Below, one piece after another: positions 44,869 through 55,992 of a stretch of DNA of 64,000 nt; the stretch's first letter is position 1; each line of letters begins with the position of its first letter. Both the position numbers and the translations under genes were made by a program. The notes beneath the pieces are model-generated. The model saw only the letters and a program-made list of their open reading frames with translations, did no database searches and had not been told where the DNA came from. Source of the stretch: Pseudomonas marginalis. GTDB lineage: Bacteria; Pseudomonadota; Gammaproteobacteria; Pseudomonadales; Pseudomonadaceae. Location of the stretch: the NCBI RefSeq assembly GCF_008692035.1, contig NZ_VTFG01000001.1, forward strand, positions 2,728,001 through 2,792,000, written 5' to 3'.

Positions 44869-45705
44869 TTACAAGCGTTGCAGATCCCGTTGGGCCAACT
44901 GTGCAGCGGAGGTACCCGGATACTGGGCTACGACCTGCTGCAGAATGCCTTTGACCTTGTCGGTATGACCCAGGCGGCGTTCTACGTCAGCGAGTTTATA
45001 CAGCGAGTCGGGCACCTTGGCGTGCTTGGGGTACAGTTGACTGACCTTGGCAAATGCCTGGCCCGCCCCCTGCAGATCACCCTTTGCCAGATTCACCTCG
45101 CCCAACCAGTATTGGGCATTGCCCGCGTACTGGCTGTTTGGGTAGCGGCCCAGGAAGGCGGTAAAGGCTTTGCTGGCCTTATCGAAATCCTTGGCCTTGA
45201 TCAGGTCGAAGGCTGCATCGTAATACAGCTTTTCCTTCGCCGGATCACCCGGTTCACTGCTGGCGGCAGGGGCTTGGCTCGCAGCGGCGGCCCCTGCTGC
45301 TGCACCACCGATAGCCGCGCTGGGCGCGCCACCGGCAGAAGAATTATCAGGAGTAGCGGCAGGTGTAACACCGGCTCCTATACGTCGATCAAGATCCTGG
45401 TAACGCTCCAGGCCTTCCTGCTTCAGCTGACGCACCTCATTTTGCAGAACTTCAATGGTGCCTTGTTGCTGCGCCAATTGATCCTGCATGCGTTGCAGCT
45501 GGTTGAACAGTTCGCCCTGTGCCGAGGGAGCGGACGTAGCCGCCCCCCCAGCATAGGCGCCGTTCGTGCCATAACCCGCTGGCGGATAGCTGCTCCCGCT
45601 ATTGTTATAGCCAGAGTTGCTGTCTTCCACAGGAACCGCAGCCCACACCGCAAGCGGGGCGAGGCTGAGAGCCAATACAGTTAGAGCACGACGGCACGTT
45701 CGCAT
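44869..45705 (-). CDS. cpoB: Cell division coordinator CpoB (YbgF)
   Basis: A 278-residue periplasmic protein that links peptidoglycan synthesis at the septum with Tol-Pal. It has a signal peptide (ending about 22), a coiled-coil trimerisation region (about 68-105, LFNQLQRMQDQLAQQQGTIEVLQNEV) and C-terminal tetratricopeptide repeats (YYDAAFDLIKAKDFDKASKAFTAFLGRYP; YAGNAQYWLGEVNLAKGD). A Gly/Ala/Ser-rich linker lies between. It is the last gene of the operon, 6 bp after oprL/pal. Confidence 0.95.
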   Translation of the reverse strand: MRTCRRALTVLALSLAPLAVWAAVPVEDSNSGYNNSGSSYPPAGYGTNGAYAGGAATSAPSAQGELFNQLQRMQDQLAQQQGTIEVLQNEVRQLKQEGLERYQDLDRRIGAGVTPAATPDNSSAGGAPSAAIGGAAAGAAAASQAPAASSEPGDPAKEKLYYDAAFDLIKAKDFDKASKAFTAFLGRYPNSQYAGNAQYWLGEVNLAKGDLQGAGQAFAKVSQLYPKHAKVPDSLYKLADVERRLGHTDKVKGILQQVVAQYPGTSAAQLAQRDLQRL

Positions 45706-45711
45706 GACGAA

Positions 45712-46212
45712 TTACTTACGCAGTTCGACGCGACGGTTTTGAGCCCAGGACTGCTCGTCGTGGCCAGTAGCAACTGGACGCTCTTTACCGTAGGAAACCA
45801 GTTCCAGTTGGCCTGGAGCAACACCTTGCAGTACCAGGTAGCGCTGAACGGCTTTCGCACGACGCTCGCCCAGTGCCATGTTGTACTCACGAGTACCACG
45901 TTCGTCAGTGTTACCTTCCAGAACAACGCGAGCGCCGTTAGCTTTCAGGTCCTTCGCGTGAACGTCCAGAGCGCGCATGGCTTCTGGCTTCAGGTCCGAA
46001 CTGTCGTATTCGAAGTAGAAAGTGGTGATAGCGCGCAGAGCAGCTTCTTCGCTCAGGGAGCCGTCAACTGCACCAGTGTTAGCGCCGTAACCAGCGTTTG
46101 GATCAACAGCTGCGCCTTCACCGGCATTGTCGCCGCCTTTAGACGAGCAACCAACGGCTACGGACAGAGCCAGAGCCAGAGCAGCAAACTTACCAAACTT
46201 CAGCATTTCCAT
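45712..46212 (-). CDS. pal: Peptidoglycan-associated lipoprotein Pal (OprL)
   Basis: A 166-residue outer-membrane lipoprotein. Signal peptide II ends in AVGC, the lipid-modified cysteine (about 22), followed by a short linker and an OmpA-like peptidoglycan-binding domain ([70 protein letters not shown]). It anchors the outer membrane to peptidoglycan and binds TolB. Confidence 0.97.
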   Translation of the reverse strand: MEMLKFGKFAALALALSVAVGCSSKGGDNAGEGAAVDPNAGYGANTGAVDGSLSEEAALRAITTFYFEYDSSDLKPEAMRALDVHAKDLKANGARVVLEGNTDERGTREYNMALGERRAKAVQRYLVLQGVAPGQLELVSYGKERPVATGHDEQSWAQNRRVELRK

Positions 46213-46267
46213 CGTGAAACTCCTAATGAACCCCAGTGTGTTAAGTACTTCTTTTTGTAGCGCCGCG

Positions 46268-47569
46268 TCAGTTCAGGTAAGGGGACCAGGACGGTTCTCT
46301 GACTTCGCCTTGTGCGGTAGGAAGCGGGAGCCTTACGCGTCCATTAATGGACACGAGCATCAAGACTCCCCGGCCCTGCTGGCGGGTGGCGTAGATTACC
46401 ATGGTGCCGTTGGGCGCAACAGTAGCTGACTCATCAAGGTTGGTATCTGTGAGGATTTTTACCGTTCCACGCTGCAAATCCTGGGCCGCAACCCGGAAAT
46501 TAGTGAAACCATCCTGACGGTGAATCATCACCAACGTCTTTTCATCAGCCGAAAGCTTAGGATTGGCGTTGTAGTTACCGATAAAGGTCACGCGTTCCGC
46601 GCCCCCACCGCCAACGCTGGTCTTGTAGATCTGTGGCTTGCCGCCGCGGTCCGAGGTGAAGTAGATGGTCGAACCATCCTTGCCCCAGAACGGTTCGGTG
46701 TTGATACCAGGACCGCTGGTCACACGGCTGATCTGACGCGAAGCCATGTTCATCACGTAGATGTCCGGGTTGCCGTCCTTGGACAGTACGAATGCCAGGC
46801 GCGAACCATCCGGCGACCAGGCCGGTGCACCGTTGAGGCCTTCGAAGTTGGTGATCTGCTCACGACGGCCAGTATCGATGTGCTGGACGAAGATACGCGG
46901 ACGCTTCTGTTCGAAAGACACGTAGGCAATACGCTTGCCGTCCGGCGCGAAGCGCGGCGACAGGATTGGCTCACGGGACTGCAGCAAGGTCACTGCCCGC
47001 GCACCGTCGTAGTCCGAACGCTGCAGGGTGTAGCGAGTGTTGTCTACGGAGAAACGCTCAGCCGTTACATAAAGCAGGCGTGTCGAGAACGCGCCCTTGA
47101 TACCGGTGAGCTTTTCAAACGACTGGTCCGAGATGTAGTGGGCCATGTCGCGCAGTTGTTCGGCGGTACCCGATACGCTGCCGGTCAGGACCTGCTGCTC
47201 GGTGGCCACGTTGAACAAGGTGTACTGGATCTGCAGGCGACCGCCGGCCGGCGTGATGCTGCCGACCATCAGGTACTGCGCGCCCACCGCTTTCCAATCA
47301 CGGAAGATGACTTCGCTGGCCTGGGTCGGCTGGCTGATCATGTTGCCTTTCGGAATCGGTGCGTAGTAACCGGAGTTGCGCAGGTCGTCGCTGACGATCT
47401 GGGCCATGTCGTCCGGCAGCACGCTGCCGCCCTGCCAGCCAAACGGCACTACCGCGATCGGGGTAGCCCGATCGCTGCCGCTGGTGACCAGGATGTTCTT
47501 TTCATCCGCCGCCGCTATCCCTGCCATACAGCAAATAACGACAAGCATTCCTCGAAGAAGGTTTCTCAC
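46268..47569 (-). CDS. tolB: Tol-Pal system protein TolB
   Basis: A 433-residue periplasmic protein: signal peptide (cleaved near AAA-DEKN), N-terminal domain, then WD40-like beta-propeller repeats ([56 protein letters not shown]). It interacts with Pal and TolA. Its start overlaps the tolA stop by 4 bp, typical of translational coupling. Confidence 0.97.
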   Translation of the reverse strand: MRNLLRGMLVVICCMAGIAAADEKNILVTSGSDRATPIAVVPFGWQGGSVLPDDMAQIVSDDLRNSGYYAPIPKGNMISQPTQASEVIFRDWKAVGAQYLMVGSITPAGGRLQIQYTLFNVATEQQVLTGSVSGTAEQLRDMAHYISDQSFEKLTGIKGAFSTRLLYVTAERFSVDNTRYTLQRSDYDGARAVTLLQSREPILSPRFAPDGKRIAYVSFEQKRPRIFVQHIDTGRREQITNFEGLNGAPAWSPDGSRLAFVLSKDGNPDIYVMNMASRQISRVTSGPGINTEPFWGKDGSTIYFTSDRGGKPQIYKTSVGGGGAERVTFIGNYNANPKLSADEKTLVMIHRQDGFTNFRVAAQDLQRGTVKILTDTNLDESATVAPNGTMVIYATRQQGRGVLMLVSINGRVRLPLPTAQGEVREPSWSPYLN

Positions 47570-48639
47570 AAGGCTAGATCCTCAGGTGTGAATGTCATCT
47601 TGAATGAACGATAGGGAGCGAAGTCGCTTGGTTTCATTCCCTGCATCTCGGTCAACCGGCCAATATTCTTGACCGCGGCAACCGCCGAACTGTCGAACGA
47701 ACCGTCACCACTGGACTTGGCCACGCTGACCGAAGTCACCGTACCGTCCGGCAACATGCCGATCTGCAGCACTACTGTCATGCCTTTGCGTGCCGAAGGT
47801 GGACGTGTCCAGCCTTCTGCTGCCCGCGCCCGAATCAGGTCGTCGAAACTGCCCGCGACTTCATCACCACGTTCATCGGCCAAGGCTTGCTGACGCTGCG
47901 GCGTGTCGGAGAGCAAATCTGCCAAGGCCTGGGCCTTTTTCTCTTCGGCGGATTTACGCGCTGCTTCCTGGGCCTTTTTCTTGGTGGCATCGGCGGCAGC
48001 TTTCTTCTTCGCGTCGTCGGCGATTTTCTTCTTCGCCTCGTCTGCTTCAGCTTTTTTCTTGGCGTCTTCGGCGGCTTTCTTCTTCGCGTCTTCGACTATT
48101 TTCTTCTTGGCGTCTTCAGCGGCCTTTTTCTTGGCCTCTTCTTCGGCAGCCTTCTTGGCTTCTTCTTCAGATTTCTTCTTGGCTATATCAGCCAATTGTT
48201 TCTCTTCAGCTTTTTTAGCTTCGGCAGCTTTCTCGGCTTTCTTGGCTTCATCAGCCTTTTTCGCCTCGTCGGCCTTCTTGGCTTCGTCAGCCTTTTTCGA
48301 TTCCTCGGCCTTTTGAGCCGCCTCTTCTTTCTTTTGTTCCGCAGCAGCCTTCACCGCTTCCTGCTCGACCTTCTTCTGTTCCATCTGTTCGACTTCAGTC
48401 TGGCGCGCAGCCGACTTCTGGGCCTCACCCGCAATCTTCTGATTGGTCTGGGTGGTGGCCTGGCTTTTCGATTTCAGCTGATACAGGGTCGCCTGCACGA
48501 TCGGCTTGGCTGGCGGCAGGTCCGGGGTCATGGCAAAGCTGACGAACAGCATGCCAAAGACCAGGACGTGCAGGGCAATTGCCCAGACGCTAGGCCAGAA
48601 GAAGCTTTCCGAGGCGGACGGCTCTCGCTGTTGGTGCAT
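47566..48639 (-). CDS. tolA: Tol-Pal system protein TolA
   Basis: A 357-residue energy-transducing protein. An N-terminal transmembrane anchor (about 14-36) leads to a very long Ala/Lys/Glu-rich alpha-helical domain II (about 75-260) containing tandem DEAKKA and AAEDAKKK repeats, then a C-terminal globular domain III (about 270-357). It spans the periplasm from TolQR to Pal/TolB. The repeated stretch is prone to length change by slippage. Confidence 0.96.
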   Translation of the reverse strand: MHQQREPSASESFFWPSVWAIALHVLVFGMLFVSFAMTPDLPPAKPIVQATLYQLKSKSQATTQTNQKIAGEAQKSAARQTEVEQMEQKKVEQEAVKAAAEQKKEEAAQKAEESKKADEAKKADEAKKADEAKKAEKAAEAKKAEEKQLADIAKKKSEEEAKKAAEEEAKKKAAEDAKKKIVEDAKKKAAEDAKKKAEADEAKKKIADDAKKKAAADATKKKAQEAARKSAEEKKAQALADLLSDTPQRQQALADERGDEVAGSFDDLIRARAAEGWTRPPSARKGMTVVLQIGMLPDGTVTSVSVAKSSGDGSFDSSAVAAVKNIGRLTEMQGMKPSDFAPYRSFKMTFTPEDLAL

Positions 48640-49100
48640 CAGGGCGCCTCGGTAATCAAGCCAACGTTACCGACGCCGGCCTTCTGCAGCCCGCCCATGG
48701 CGCCCATGACGGAACCGTAGTCGACCGACTTGTCGCCGCGGATGAACACCTGGGTGTGCTTGCCGCCTTCGTTGCCGGAGCGAATGATCTTGGTCACCGC
48801 ATCGGTCATCGCCGGCAGGGTCAAGGCCTTGTCCTGCTGTTTCTGCGTGTCGACTTCGCTGCCAAGGTTCCAGTAATAGGTCTTGTCAGCCTTGATCGAA
48901 ATGGTCAGGACCTGAGTGTTGTTGTCCTGCGGCAAGGCTTCACTGGAAACCTTGGGCAGATCAACCTTCACGCCCTGGTTGAGCATCGGCGCGGTCACCA
49001 TGAAGATCACCAGCAGCACCAGCATCACGTCGATGTAGGGCACTACGTTCATCTCGGCGACCGGCTTGCGCTTTTTGCGAGCTCGAGCGATTAAAGCCAT
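48639..49100 (-). CDS. tolR: Tol-Pal system protein TolR
   Basis: A 153-residue inner-membrane stator partner of TolQ. The single transmembrane helix has the conserved Asp in VVPYIDVMLVLLVIFMVTAPML. The periplasmic domain follows. The stop overlaps the tolA start by one base (TGATG-type junction), consistent with the coupled tolQRA set. Confidence 0.96.
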   Translation of the reverse strand: MALIARARKKRKPVAEMNVVPYIDVMLVLLVIFMVTAPMLNQGVKVDLPKVSSEALPQDNNTQVLTISIKADKTYYWNLGSEVDTQKQQDKALTLPAMTDAVTKIIRSGNEGGKHTQVFIRGDKSVDYGSVMGAMGGLQKAGVGNVGLITEAP

Positions 49101-49114
49101 TGGGAATTACCTGC

Positions 49115-49810
49115 TTATTCTTCGCTGGTGTGCACTTTACGGTGCAGGATCGCCTGGAACTCATCGGCGAAGGTGTAGTAACGGCCGATCAACGTTTCGC
49201 TGGTGGCAGCAAAGCGGTTGTAGGCAATTACTGCGGGGATAGCGGCGAACAGGCCGATCGCGGTGGCGATCAGGGCTTCGGCAATACCCGGGGCCACGGT
49301 GGCCAGGGTCGCTTGCTGGGCCTGGGCCAGGCCGCGGAACGAGTTCATGATCCCCCACACGGTACCGAACAGGCCGATGTACGGGCTGACGGAACCGACG
49401 GTAGCGAGGAACGGCAGGCTCTGCTCCAGCTTCTCTTCTTCACGGGAAATGGCGACGCGCATGGCACGGGCCACGCCTTCCATGACCGCTTCCGGATCAA
49501 CACCGGGCTGCTGGCGCAGGCGCGAGAATTCCTTGAAGCCGGCGCGGAAGATCTGCTCGACGCCCGAGTCCGGGTCCGGGTTGCTGCCGGCCTGGCGGTA
49601 CAGCTTGGACAGGTCGATACCCGACCAGAAGCGCTCTTCAAAGCTCTCCAGGGCACGTCGACCGGCACGCAGCAGGTTGCTGCGCTGAAAAATCATGACC
49701 CAAGAGGTAACCGATGCGGCTACCAGGGTCAGCATCACCAGTTGAACCACGACACTGGCATTGCTGACCAGGCTCCACATGGAGGAATGGTCGACGACGG
49801 TAGGTTCCAC
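49115..49810 (-). CDS. tolQ: Tol-Pal system protein TolQ
   Basis: A 231-residue MotA/ExbB-type proton channel subunit with three transmembrane helices (about 15-38, 135-160, 170-195) and the conserved segment GLFGTVWGIMNSFRGLAQA and PGIAEALIATAIGLFAAIPAVIAYN. It uses the proton gradient with TolR to energise TolA. Confidence 0.96.
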   Translation of the reverse strand: MEPTVVDHSSMWSLVSNASVVVQLVMLTLVAASVTSWVMIFQRSNLLRAGRRALESFEERFWSGIDLSKLYRQAGSNPDPDSGVEQIFRAGFKEFSRLRQQPGVDPEAVMEGVARAMRVAISREEEKLEQSLPFLATVGSVSPYIGLFGTVWGIMNSFRGLAQAQQATLATVAPGIAEALIATAIGLFAAIPAVIAYNRFAATSETLIGRYYTFADEFQAILHRKVHTSEE

Positions 49811-49811
49811 G

Positions 49812-50267
49812 CTAAATCTCCTGCTTTGATTGTTTACCCGCGCCGCTCACGGCGGCAAAGGCCGCACGTAGAGTTTCGGGAATGGCCCGAGGTTTCAAAC
49901 TGTTGGTGCGCACACACGCCACCAGGAACTGCCCCTCACAGAGCAGCGTTGCATCCGTTGCCCGCCTGACCTGCTGCTTGAAACGCAGGCTGGCACGGTT
50001 CAATTCGATTACTTCAGCGCTGACCAGCAACTCGTCGTCCAGTCGCGCCGGTGCGTGGTAGCGCGCCTCGCTGGAATGCACGACGAATAACAGGTCCTCC
50101 CCTGCCAGCTGGGATTGGGCAAAGCCCAGCTCCCGTAGCCGCTCGGTACGAGCCCGCTCCATGAACTTGAGATAATTGACGTAATACACGATGCCGCCGG
50201 CATCGGTGTCCTCGTAATAAACGCGACAGCGATGTGCGAACGACTGATCCCCGTTTTGCGCGCGCAT
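49812..50267 (-). CDS. ybgC: Acyl-CoA thioester hydrolase YbgC
   Basis: A 151-residue hot-dog-fold thioesterase. The catalytic-site motif [32 protein letters not shown], with the active Asp, is fully conserved. It is the first gene of the ybgC-tolQRAB-pal-cpoB set and lies 2 bp before tolQ. GAGGAG, which also codes the last two codons of the small upstream ORF, forms its ribosome site. Confidence 0.95.
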   Translation of the reverse strand: MRAQNGDQSFAHRCRVYYEDTDAGGIVYYVNYLKFMERARTERLRELGFAQSQLAGEDLLFVVHSSEARYHAPARLDDELLVSAEVIELNRASLRFKQQVRRATDATLLCEGQFLVACVRTNSLKPRAIPETLRAAFAAVSGAGKQSKQEI

Positions 50268-50277
50268 ACTCTAGTGC

Positions 50278-50424
50278 TTACTCCTCAGGTTGCCAATCCG
50301 CTGGGGCAACTGTTTTTTCATTCTCGAAAAACATATCCAGTGACTGAATGACGACGCCAGCCACTAGGACAGCACAAACATCGAATAAATCGACTGGCGT
50401 GAAGCTTTTAATCGTCCACTGCAT
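50278..50424 (-). CDS. 48-residue small ORF between ruvB and ybgC
   Basis: An ATG at 50424 lies within the last codons of ruvB in the +1 frame, overlapping ruvB by 17 bp, and opens 48 codons to TAA 50278-50280, 10 bp before ybgC. The product starts [10 protein letters not shown], has a hydrophobic middle ([14 protein letters not shown]) that could be a short membrane helix, and an acidic end (WQPEE). Its last two codons form the ybgC ribosome site. It fills the only wide gap in the ruv-tol series. Its ribosome site is weak, and coding is inferred from position and composition. Confidence 0.5.
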   Translation of the reverse strand: MQWTIKSFTPVDLFDVCAVLVAGVVIQSLDMFFENEKTVAPADWQPEE

Positions 50425-51466
50425 CAAGGAATTCGTCTACCACGGGCATCTCACCCAATCGTGACGGAATGTTTAACCCGAAGTGCAGATAGGCATGGCG
50501 CGTCACCACCCGCCCCCTTGGCGTGCGCATGATATAGCCCTGCTGGATCAGGTACGGCTCCAGCACATCCTCGATGGTATGGCGCTCTTCACTGATGGCC
50601 GCCGCCAGGCTGTCGACACCTACCGGACCGCCGTCGAACTTCTCGATCATGGTCAAGAGCAGGCGTCGATCCTGATGATCGAAGCCGTGCTCGTCCACAT
50701 CCAGCAGGTTCAGGGCCAGGTCCGCCACGGCCTTGGTGATATGCCCCTTGGCCCGGACTTCGGCAAAGTCACGCACGCGACGCAGCAGGCGGTTGGCAAT
50801 CCGTGGCGTGCCCCGGGCCCGACGGGCAATTTCGAACGCGCCTTCCGGGTCCAGGGGCAAGCCGAGAATACTGGCCGAACGGCTGACGATGGTCGCCAGA
50901 TCGGCGGTGCTGTAGAACTCAAGACGTTGAACAATGCCGAAACGGTCTCGCAGCGGGTTGGTCAACATGCCCGCGCGCGTGGTCGCGCCCACCAGCGTAA
51001 ACGGTGGCAGGTCGAGCTTGATCGAGCGCGCCGCCGGGCCTTCGCCGATCATGATGTCGAGCTGGAAATCTTCCATCGCCGGGTACAGGACTTCCTCGAC
51101 GATTGGCGAGAGCCGGTGGATCTCGTCGATGAACAGCACATCATGGGGCTCGAGGTTGGTGAGCAACGCCGCCAAATCACCTGGCCGCTCCAGCACCGGG
51201 CCGGAGGTGGACTTGATCGACACACCCATTTCCTGGGCAATGATGTTGGCCAGGGTGGTTTTACCCAGCCCCGGCGGGCCGAAGATCAAGGTATGGTCCA
51301 AGGACTCACTGCGCCCGCGCGCGGCCTGAATAAACAACTCCATCTGCTCGCGCACGGTGGGCTGGCCGATGTAGTCGGCAAGGCTAAGGGGGCGGATGGC
51401 GCGGTCCTGGACTTCTTCACGATCACGAGGCCCGGTGGCCGCGATCAGACGATCAGCTTCAATCAC
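50408..51466 (-). CDS. ruvB: Holliday junction DNA helicase RuvB
   Basis: A 352-residue AAA+ motor that drives branch migration with RuvA. Walker [12 protein letters not shown] (near 64-74), Walker B IDEIH, the sensor/Arg-finger segments [18 protein letters not shown] and the C-terminal winged helix ([17 protein letters not shown]) are present. It starts 1 bp from the ruvA stop. Confidence 0.97.
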   Translation of the reverse strand: MIEADRLIAATGPRDREEVQDRAIRPLSLADYIGQPTVREQMELFIQAARGRSESLDHTLIFGPPGLGKTTLANIIAQEMGVSIKSTSGPVLERPGDLAALLTNLEPHDVLFIDEIHRLSPIVEEVLYPAMEDFQLDIMIGEGPAARSIKLDLPPFTLVGATTRAGMLTNPLRDRFGIVQRLEFYSTADLATIVSRSASILGLPLDPEGAFEIARRARGTPRIANRLLRRVRDFAEVRAKGHITKAVADLALNLLDVDEHGFDHQDRRLLLTMIEKFDGGPVGVDSLAAAISEERHTIEDVLEPYLIQQGYIMRTPRGRVVTRHAYLHFGLNIPSRLGEMPVVDEFLDAVDD

Positions 51467-52078
51467 TTAAATCATTCCCTTCAGGGCTCGGCGGATCATG
51501 TCTTCGCTGCTCAGGTTCTTGTCCTTGATGGCCGAGACGGCCTTGCTGGCCTCCTGGGGTTTGTAGCCCAGGGAGATCAGCGCACTGACGGCGTCGCTTT
51601 CAGCACTCGCGACCTGGCCCGCCGGCATGTCCGGCTGGTTCGGCACCAGGGCGAACATGCTCGGCACCACCTCCCAGGCCTTGAAGCGGTCCTTGAGTTC
51701 TACCAGCAGGCGCTCGGCGGTTTTCTTGCCCACGCCCGGTACCTTGGTCAGCGCGGAGGTGTCCTGGGCCGACACGGCACGTACCAGCTCATCCACTTCC
51801 AGGCTCGACATCAACGCCAGGGCCAATTTAGGCCCCACGCCATTGAGGCGAATCAACTCGCGGAAGAAGTCGCGGTCACGCTTGCCAATGAAACCATAGA
51901 GTAGTTGCGCATCTTCGCGCACCACCAGATGGGTATGCAGCGTTATGGGTTCACCGACCGACGGCAGGCGGTACAGGGTGGTCATGGGCACTTCCAGCTC
52001 ATACCCCAGCCCGTTTACATCCAGAATCAGGTGCGGCGGCTGTTTCTCAGCCAGGGTGCCGCGCAAGCGTCCAATCAC
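51467..52078 (-). CDS. ruvA: Holliday junction branch migration protein RuvA
   Basis: A 203-residue protein that binds four-way junctions and loads RuvB. The N-terminal OB domain (MIGRLRGTL) is followed by two helix-hairpin-helix motifs ([39 protein letters not shown]) and the C-terminal RuvB-binding three-helix domain ([18 protein letters not shown]). Confidence 0.97.
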   Translation of the reverse strand: MIGRLRGTLAEKQPPHLILDVNGLGYELEVPMTTLYRLPSVGEPITLHTHLVVREDAQLLYGFIGKRDRDFFRELIRLNGVGPKLALALMSSLEVDELVRAVSAQDTSALTKVPGVGKKTAERLLVELKDRFKAWEVVPSMFALVPNQPDMPAGQVASAESDAVSALISLGYKPQEASKAVSAIKDKNLSSEDMIRRALKGMI

Positions 52079-52145
52079 GGTTCAGATCCTTAAAGCTTGG
52101 GGTCAGAGCGAGGCCTGACCGGAAATAACGATTGCGCTGATGCTA

Positions 52146-52670
52146 TCAGAGACGCAGGCGCCCGCCACGACTGCGTGCCGTGCCCAGGCCGTGAGGCAGC
52201 AGGCTGGAGCGCGTGTGTGCATGGCAAATGGCAATGGCCAGGGCGTCGGAGGCATCGATCTGCGGCTTTGAGGTGAGCTTGAGCATGTGCATGACCATCA
52301 TCTGCACCTGCTCTTTATTGGCCGCGCCGGTGCCGACCACGGACTGCTTGACCTGGGTCGCGGTGTACTCGGCGATCTCCATGCCCTCCTCGGCGCCGGC
52401 GACGATGGCGGCGCCACGAGCCTGGCCGAGCTTCAACGCCGAATCTGCGTTTTTTGCCATGAACACCTTTTCGATGCCCATGGTCACCGGTCCGTAGGTC
52501 TGGATCACTTCACGCACGCCGCGATAGACGATCTGCAGGCGCTCAGCCAACTCGCCTGCGCCGGTACGGATACAGCCCGAAGCGACGTAGACGCAGCCGC
52601 GCGGGGTGTGTTGCACCACACCAAAACCGGTGATGCGCGAACCGGGGTCGATACCTAGGATTAAAGTCAT
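52146..52670 (-). CDS. ruvC: Holliday junction resolvase RuvC
   Basis: A 174-residue resolvase of RNase H fold. ATG 52670 gives [17 protein letters not shown], with the first catalytic Asp; further acidic residues are placed as in [20 protein letters not shown] and [16 protein letters not shown]. It is the first of ruvCAB, separated from yebC by a REPIN. Confidence 0.96.
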   Translation of the reverse strand: MTLILGIDPGSRITGFGVVQHTPRGCVYVASGCIRTGAGELAERLQIVYRGVREVIQTYGPVTMGIEKVFMAKNADSALKLGQARGAAIVAGAEEGMEIAEYTATQVKQSVVGTGAANKEQVQMMVMHMLKLTSKPQIDASDALAIAICHAHTRSSLLPHGLGTARSRGGRLRL

Positions 52671-52718
52671 AACGCCTGCAGGTCGGATAAACACATTTTT
52701 TGATACACCGTAGTTCTA

Positions 52719-52809
52719 ATGTGGGAGGGGGCTTGCTCCCGATGGCGATCGTCCAGTTAGACATAGGCTGACTGATACACCGCCATCGGGAGCAAGCCCC
52801 CTCCCACAT
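52719..52809. repeat. REPIN
   Basis: ATGTGGGAGGGGGCTTGCTCCCGAT and its inverse near 52780-52809 flank a short spacer. It sits between yebC and ruvC, in an otherwise operon-like minus-strand series. Confidence 0.88.
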
Positions 52810-52827
52810 TTGGATCTACTTCATTCT

Positions 52828-53574
52828 TCAGCCTAGCTGTTCGGCCACGGATTCCGGGATGTCGGCGTTGGAATACACGTTTTGTACATCATCCAGGTCT
52901 TCGAGCATATCGAGCATCTTCAGCACTTTCTGCGCACCGTCCAGGTCCAGCTCGGCACTGGTGGTCGGCAGCATCACAATCTCGGCGTCGGAGCCTTTGA
53001 AACCGGCCGCTTCCAGGGCGTTACGCACGGCGTAGAAACCGGCGAACGAGGTAAACACGTCGATGGAGCCATCTTCATTGGTCACCACGTCGTCGGCATC
53101 CGCCTCCATCGCCGCTTCCATCAGTGCATCTTCATCCACACCCGGCGCGAAGGAGATCTGCCCCTTGCGTTCGAACAGGTAGGCCACCGAACCGTCAGTC
53201 CCGAGGTTGCCGCCACACTTGCTGAACGCATGACGCACGGCGGCGGCAGTACGGTTGCGGTTATCGGTCATGCATTCGACCATCACCGCCACGCCACCCG
53301 GGCCGTAGCCTTCGTAGGTCAACTCGACCATGTCGTCGGTGTCGGCAGCGCCGGCCCCACGGGCCACGGCACGGTCGATAATGTCACGACTCATGTTGGC
53401 GCCGAGGGCCTTGTCCAGGGCCAGGCGCAGACGCGGGTTGGAGCCCGGGTCACCACCACCCTGGCGGGCAGCGACCGTCAGCTCACGGATCCACTTGGTG
53501 AAGATCTTGCCTTTCTTGGCATCCTGACGCTCTTTGCGGTGCTTGATGTTCGCCCACTTGGAATGGCCAGCCAT
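52828..53574 (-). CDS. yebC: YebC/PmpR family protein
   Basis: A 248-residue protein of the YebC family. ATG 53574 begins [39 protein letters not shown]. Some members are DNA-binding regulators (PmpR in P. aeruginosa); others bind ribosomes and ease polyproline translation. The gene is the classic ruvC neighbour. Confidence 0.95.
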   Translation of the reverse strand: MAGHSKWANIKHRKERQDAKKGKIFTKWIRELTVAARQGGGDPGSNPRLRLALDKALGANMSRDIIDRAVARGAGAADTDDMVELTYEGYGPGGVAVMVECMTDNRNRTAAAVRHAFSKCGGNLGTDGSVAYLFERKGQISFAPGVDEDALMEAAMEADADDVVTNEDGSIDVFTSFAGFYAVRNALEAAGFKGSDAEIVMLPTTSAELDLDGAQKVLKMLDMLEDLDDVQNVYSNADIPESVAEQLG

Positions 53575-53643
53575 AACACAACTCCGAAATTCTCTAGAAA
53601 CCTTATCAACCCCACCCGGGGTGGGATACAACCCTTGTAACGC

Positions 53644-53669
53644 AAAGGCGCATCCGAAGATGCGCCTTT
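53644..53669. terminator. Terminator between aspS and yebC
   Basis: An 11-bp stem (53644-53654 with 53659-53669) has a TTCG loop on the minus strand. T residues are longest on the plus side; on the minus strand TTTG follows. Confidence 0.7.
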
Positions 53670-53709
53670 TTAGACTGCGTAAACCTCAGTGCGCTTTCAC
53701 GCAGCAGCC

Positions 53710-55485
53710 TTACTCAGCCTTCGGCGTCTCGCGCAGGCGAATATGCAGCTCGCGCAATGCCTTGGCATCCACCACACCCGGAGCCTGGGTCATGACGTCC
53801 GCAGCACTCTGGGTTTTCGGGAAGGCGATCACTTCACGGATCGACTGGGCGCCGGTCATCAGCATCACCAGGCGGTCGAGGCCGAAAGCCAGGCCACCGT
53901 GGGGTGGCGCGCCGTATTTCAGGGCGTCGAGCAGGAAACCGAACTTCTCTTCCTGTTCCGCTTCGTTGATGCCCAGCAGGCGGAAGACCGCTTGTTGCAT
54001 CTCTTTGCGGTGGATACGGATCGAACCGCCACCCAGCTCAGTACCGTTCAACACCATGTCATACGCGCGGGACAGCGCGCCTGCCGGGTTGGCTTCCAGC
54101 TCTTCGGGCGAGCACTTCGGCGCGGTGAACGGGTGGTGCAAGGCGCTGAAGCTACCGTCATCATTCTCTTCGAACATCGGGAAGTCGACGACCCACATCG
54201 GTGCCCACTTGCAGGTCAGCAGGTCCAGGTCGTGGCCCAGCTTGATCCGCAGCGCGCCCAGGGCTTCGCTGACGATCTTGGCTTTGTCGGCGCCGAAGAA
54301 CACGATGTCGCCGTCGACCGCGCCCACGCGATCCAGGATCACATTGAGGTTGGCTTCCGGGATGTTCTTCACGATTGGCGACTGCAGGCCTTCAACACCC
54401 TTGGCGCGCTCGTTGACCTTGATGTACGCCAGGCCCTTGGCACCGTAGATGCCGACGAACTTGGTGTAGTCGTCGATCTGCTTGCGCGGCATGCTCGCGC
54501 CGCCAGGCACGCGCAGGGCGGCGATGCGGCATTTCGGGTCGTTGGCCGGGCCGCTGAACACCTTGAAATCAACTTCGGTGAGCTGGTCGGCCACGTCCAC
54601 CAGTTCCAGCGGGTTACGCAGGTCGGGCTTGTCCGAACCGTAGCGGCGCATGGCCTCTTCGAAGGTCATGTGCGGGAATTCACCGAACTCCAGGTCCAGC
54701 ACTTCCTTGAACAGGTTGCGGATCATCTGCTCGGTGATGCCCATGATCTCTTTCTCATCGAGGAAGCTGGTCTCGATGTCGATCTGGGTGAATTCCGGCT
54801 GACGGTCGGCGCGCAGGTCTTCGTCGCGGAAGCACTTGGCGATCTGGTAGTAACGGTCGAAACCGGCCACCATCAGCAGCTGCTTGAACAGCTGCGGCGA
54901 TTGCGGCAAGGCGAAGAAACTGCCGGCGTGGGTACGGCTAGGCACCAGGTAGTCCCGCGCGCCTTCCGGGGTGGCCCGGGTCAGGATAGGCGTTTCGACG
55001 TCAAGGAAGCCGTTCTCGTCGAGGAAGCGGCGGATGCTGGTGGTCATGCGCGAACGCAGGCGCAGCTTCTCGGCCATTTCCGGACGACGCAGGTCCAGGA
55101 AACGGTAGCGCAGGCGGGTTTCTTCGCCGACGTCGGAGTATTCGTTCAGCGGGAACGGCGGGGTTTCCGATTCGTTGAGTACTTCCAGCTCGTAGCCCAG
55201 CACTTCGATCGCACCGGACGCCATGTTCGCGTTCACGGCACCGGCAGGACGCAGGCGAACCTTGCCGGTGATCTTCACGACGTACTCGCTGCGCACACGG
55301 TCAGCAGCGGCGAAGCTTTCGGCGCGGTCCGGATCGAACACCACCTGGGCCAGGCCATCACGATCACGGATATCGAGGAAGATCACCCCGCCGTGGTCGC
55401 GGCGACGGTGAACCCATCCGCAAAGGGTGATTTCCTGACCATCCAGGGTCTCGTTCAGTTGGCCGCAATAGTGGCTGCGCATCAT
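53710..55485 (-). CDS. aspS: Aspartyl-tRNA synthetase
   Basis: A 591-residue class II enzyme. An N-terminal OB anticodon-binding domain, motif 2 ([20 protein letters not shown]), the bacterial insertion domain and motif 3 ([16 protein letters not shown]) are in order. ATG 55485 gives [33 protein letters not shown], the P. aeruginosa N-terminus; that enzyme is of the non-discriminating type. Confidence 0.97.
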   Translation of the reverse strand: MMRSHYCGQLNETLDGQEITLCGWVHRRRDHGGVIFLDIRDRDGLAQVVFDPDRAESFAAADRVRSEYVVKITGKVRLRPAGAVNANMASGAIEVLGYELEVLNESETPPFPLNEYSDVGEETRLRYRFLDLRRPEMAEKLRLRSRMTTSIRRFLDENGFLDVETPILTRATPEGARDYLVPSRTHAGSFFALPQSPQLFKQLLMVAGFDRYYQIAKCFRDEDLRADRQPEFTQIDIETSFLDEKEIMGITEQMIRNLFKEVLDLEFGEFPHMTFEEAMRRYGSDKPDLRNPLELVDVADQLTEVDFKVFSGPANDPKCRIAALRVPGGASMPRKQIDDYTKFVGIYGAKGLAYIKVNERAKGVEGLQSPIVKNIPEANLNVILDRVGAVDGDIVFFGADKAKIVSEALGALRIKLGHDLDLLTCKWAPMWVVDFPMFEENDDGSFSALHHPFTAPKCSPEELEANPAGALSRAYDMVLNGTELGGGSIRIHRKEMQQAVFRLLGINEAEQEEKFGFLLDALKYGAPPHGGLAFGLDRLVMLMTGAQSIREVIAFPKTQSAADVMTQAPGVVDAKALRELHIRLRETPKAE

Positions 55486-55592
55486 GGTAGTGGTTTCACT
55501 TCTCGTAATTCGAAATTCGGTGGAGGCCTGCCTCGTCACCGTACATTAAAGCAGGGGACGGATAATGCAGGAGCCTGCGCATGGAGTTCAAC

Positions 55593-55814
55593 TCAGTCTG
55601 CTTTGTCGCCGCCCGCAAGGTTCTTCTTCGAACCGGTCTTGAAATCGGTCTCGTACCAGCCGCTGCCGCTCAGGCGGAAGCCCGGCATGGACAACATCTT
55701 CTTGAGCTCGGGTGCCTGGCAGGCCGGGCAATCGACCAGCGGCGCTGCGCTGATCTTCTGGATGGCTTCCAACTGATGTCCACAGGAAGCACATTGATAG
55801 TCGTACATGGGCAT
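55593..55814 (-). CDS. FmdB family zinc ribbon protein
   Basis: A 73-residue protein with one zinc ribbon: CASCG and CPAC in MPMYDYQCASCGHQLEAIQ...VDCPACQAPELKK. The rest is basic and flexible. The family is a putative regulatory or zinc-binding protein. It lies directly upstream of aspS on the same strand, which is its usual position in Pseudomonas. Confidence 0.9.
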   Translation of the reverse strand: MPMYDYQCASCGHQLEAIQKISAAPLVDCPACQAPELKKMLSMPGFRLSGSGWYETDFKTGSKKNLAGGDKAD

Positions 55815-55992
55815 GGCGATGTCTCGGCGGTCGATCGTTACTGTGCCGCGCCCGCTCTTGATAGAGAGCAGAGGGAGAAAGCCCCGGCAGCAGCAAAGCG
55901 CGGGATTATATCTGGTAAATCAAGGCAGCGCAGCCGGCTTTCTGCCCGGGGCAGGCCCACCTCGACAGCGGACCAGCCCCGAGGCCTGCCGA

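Noticed and set aside
47880..48420. Repetitive TTTCTTCTT DNA as a possible tandem-repeat or CRISPR-like array
   Set aside because: It is the coding sequence for the Ala/Lys/Glu repeats of TolA; repeats are codon-level, irregular, and have no spacers.
50286..50325. Hairpin GTTGCC/GGCAAC followed by T residues between ruvB and ybgC
   Set aside because: The T-run follows on the plus strand, whereas all genes here read on the minus strand, and the small ORF spans it.
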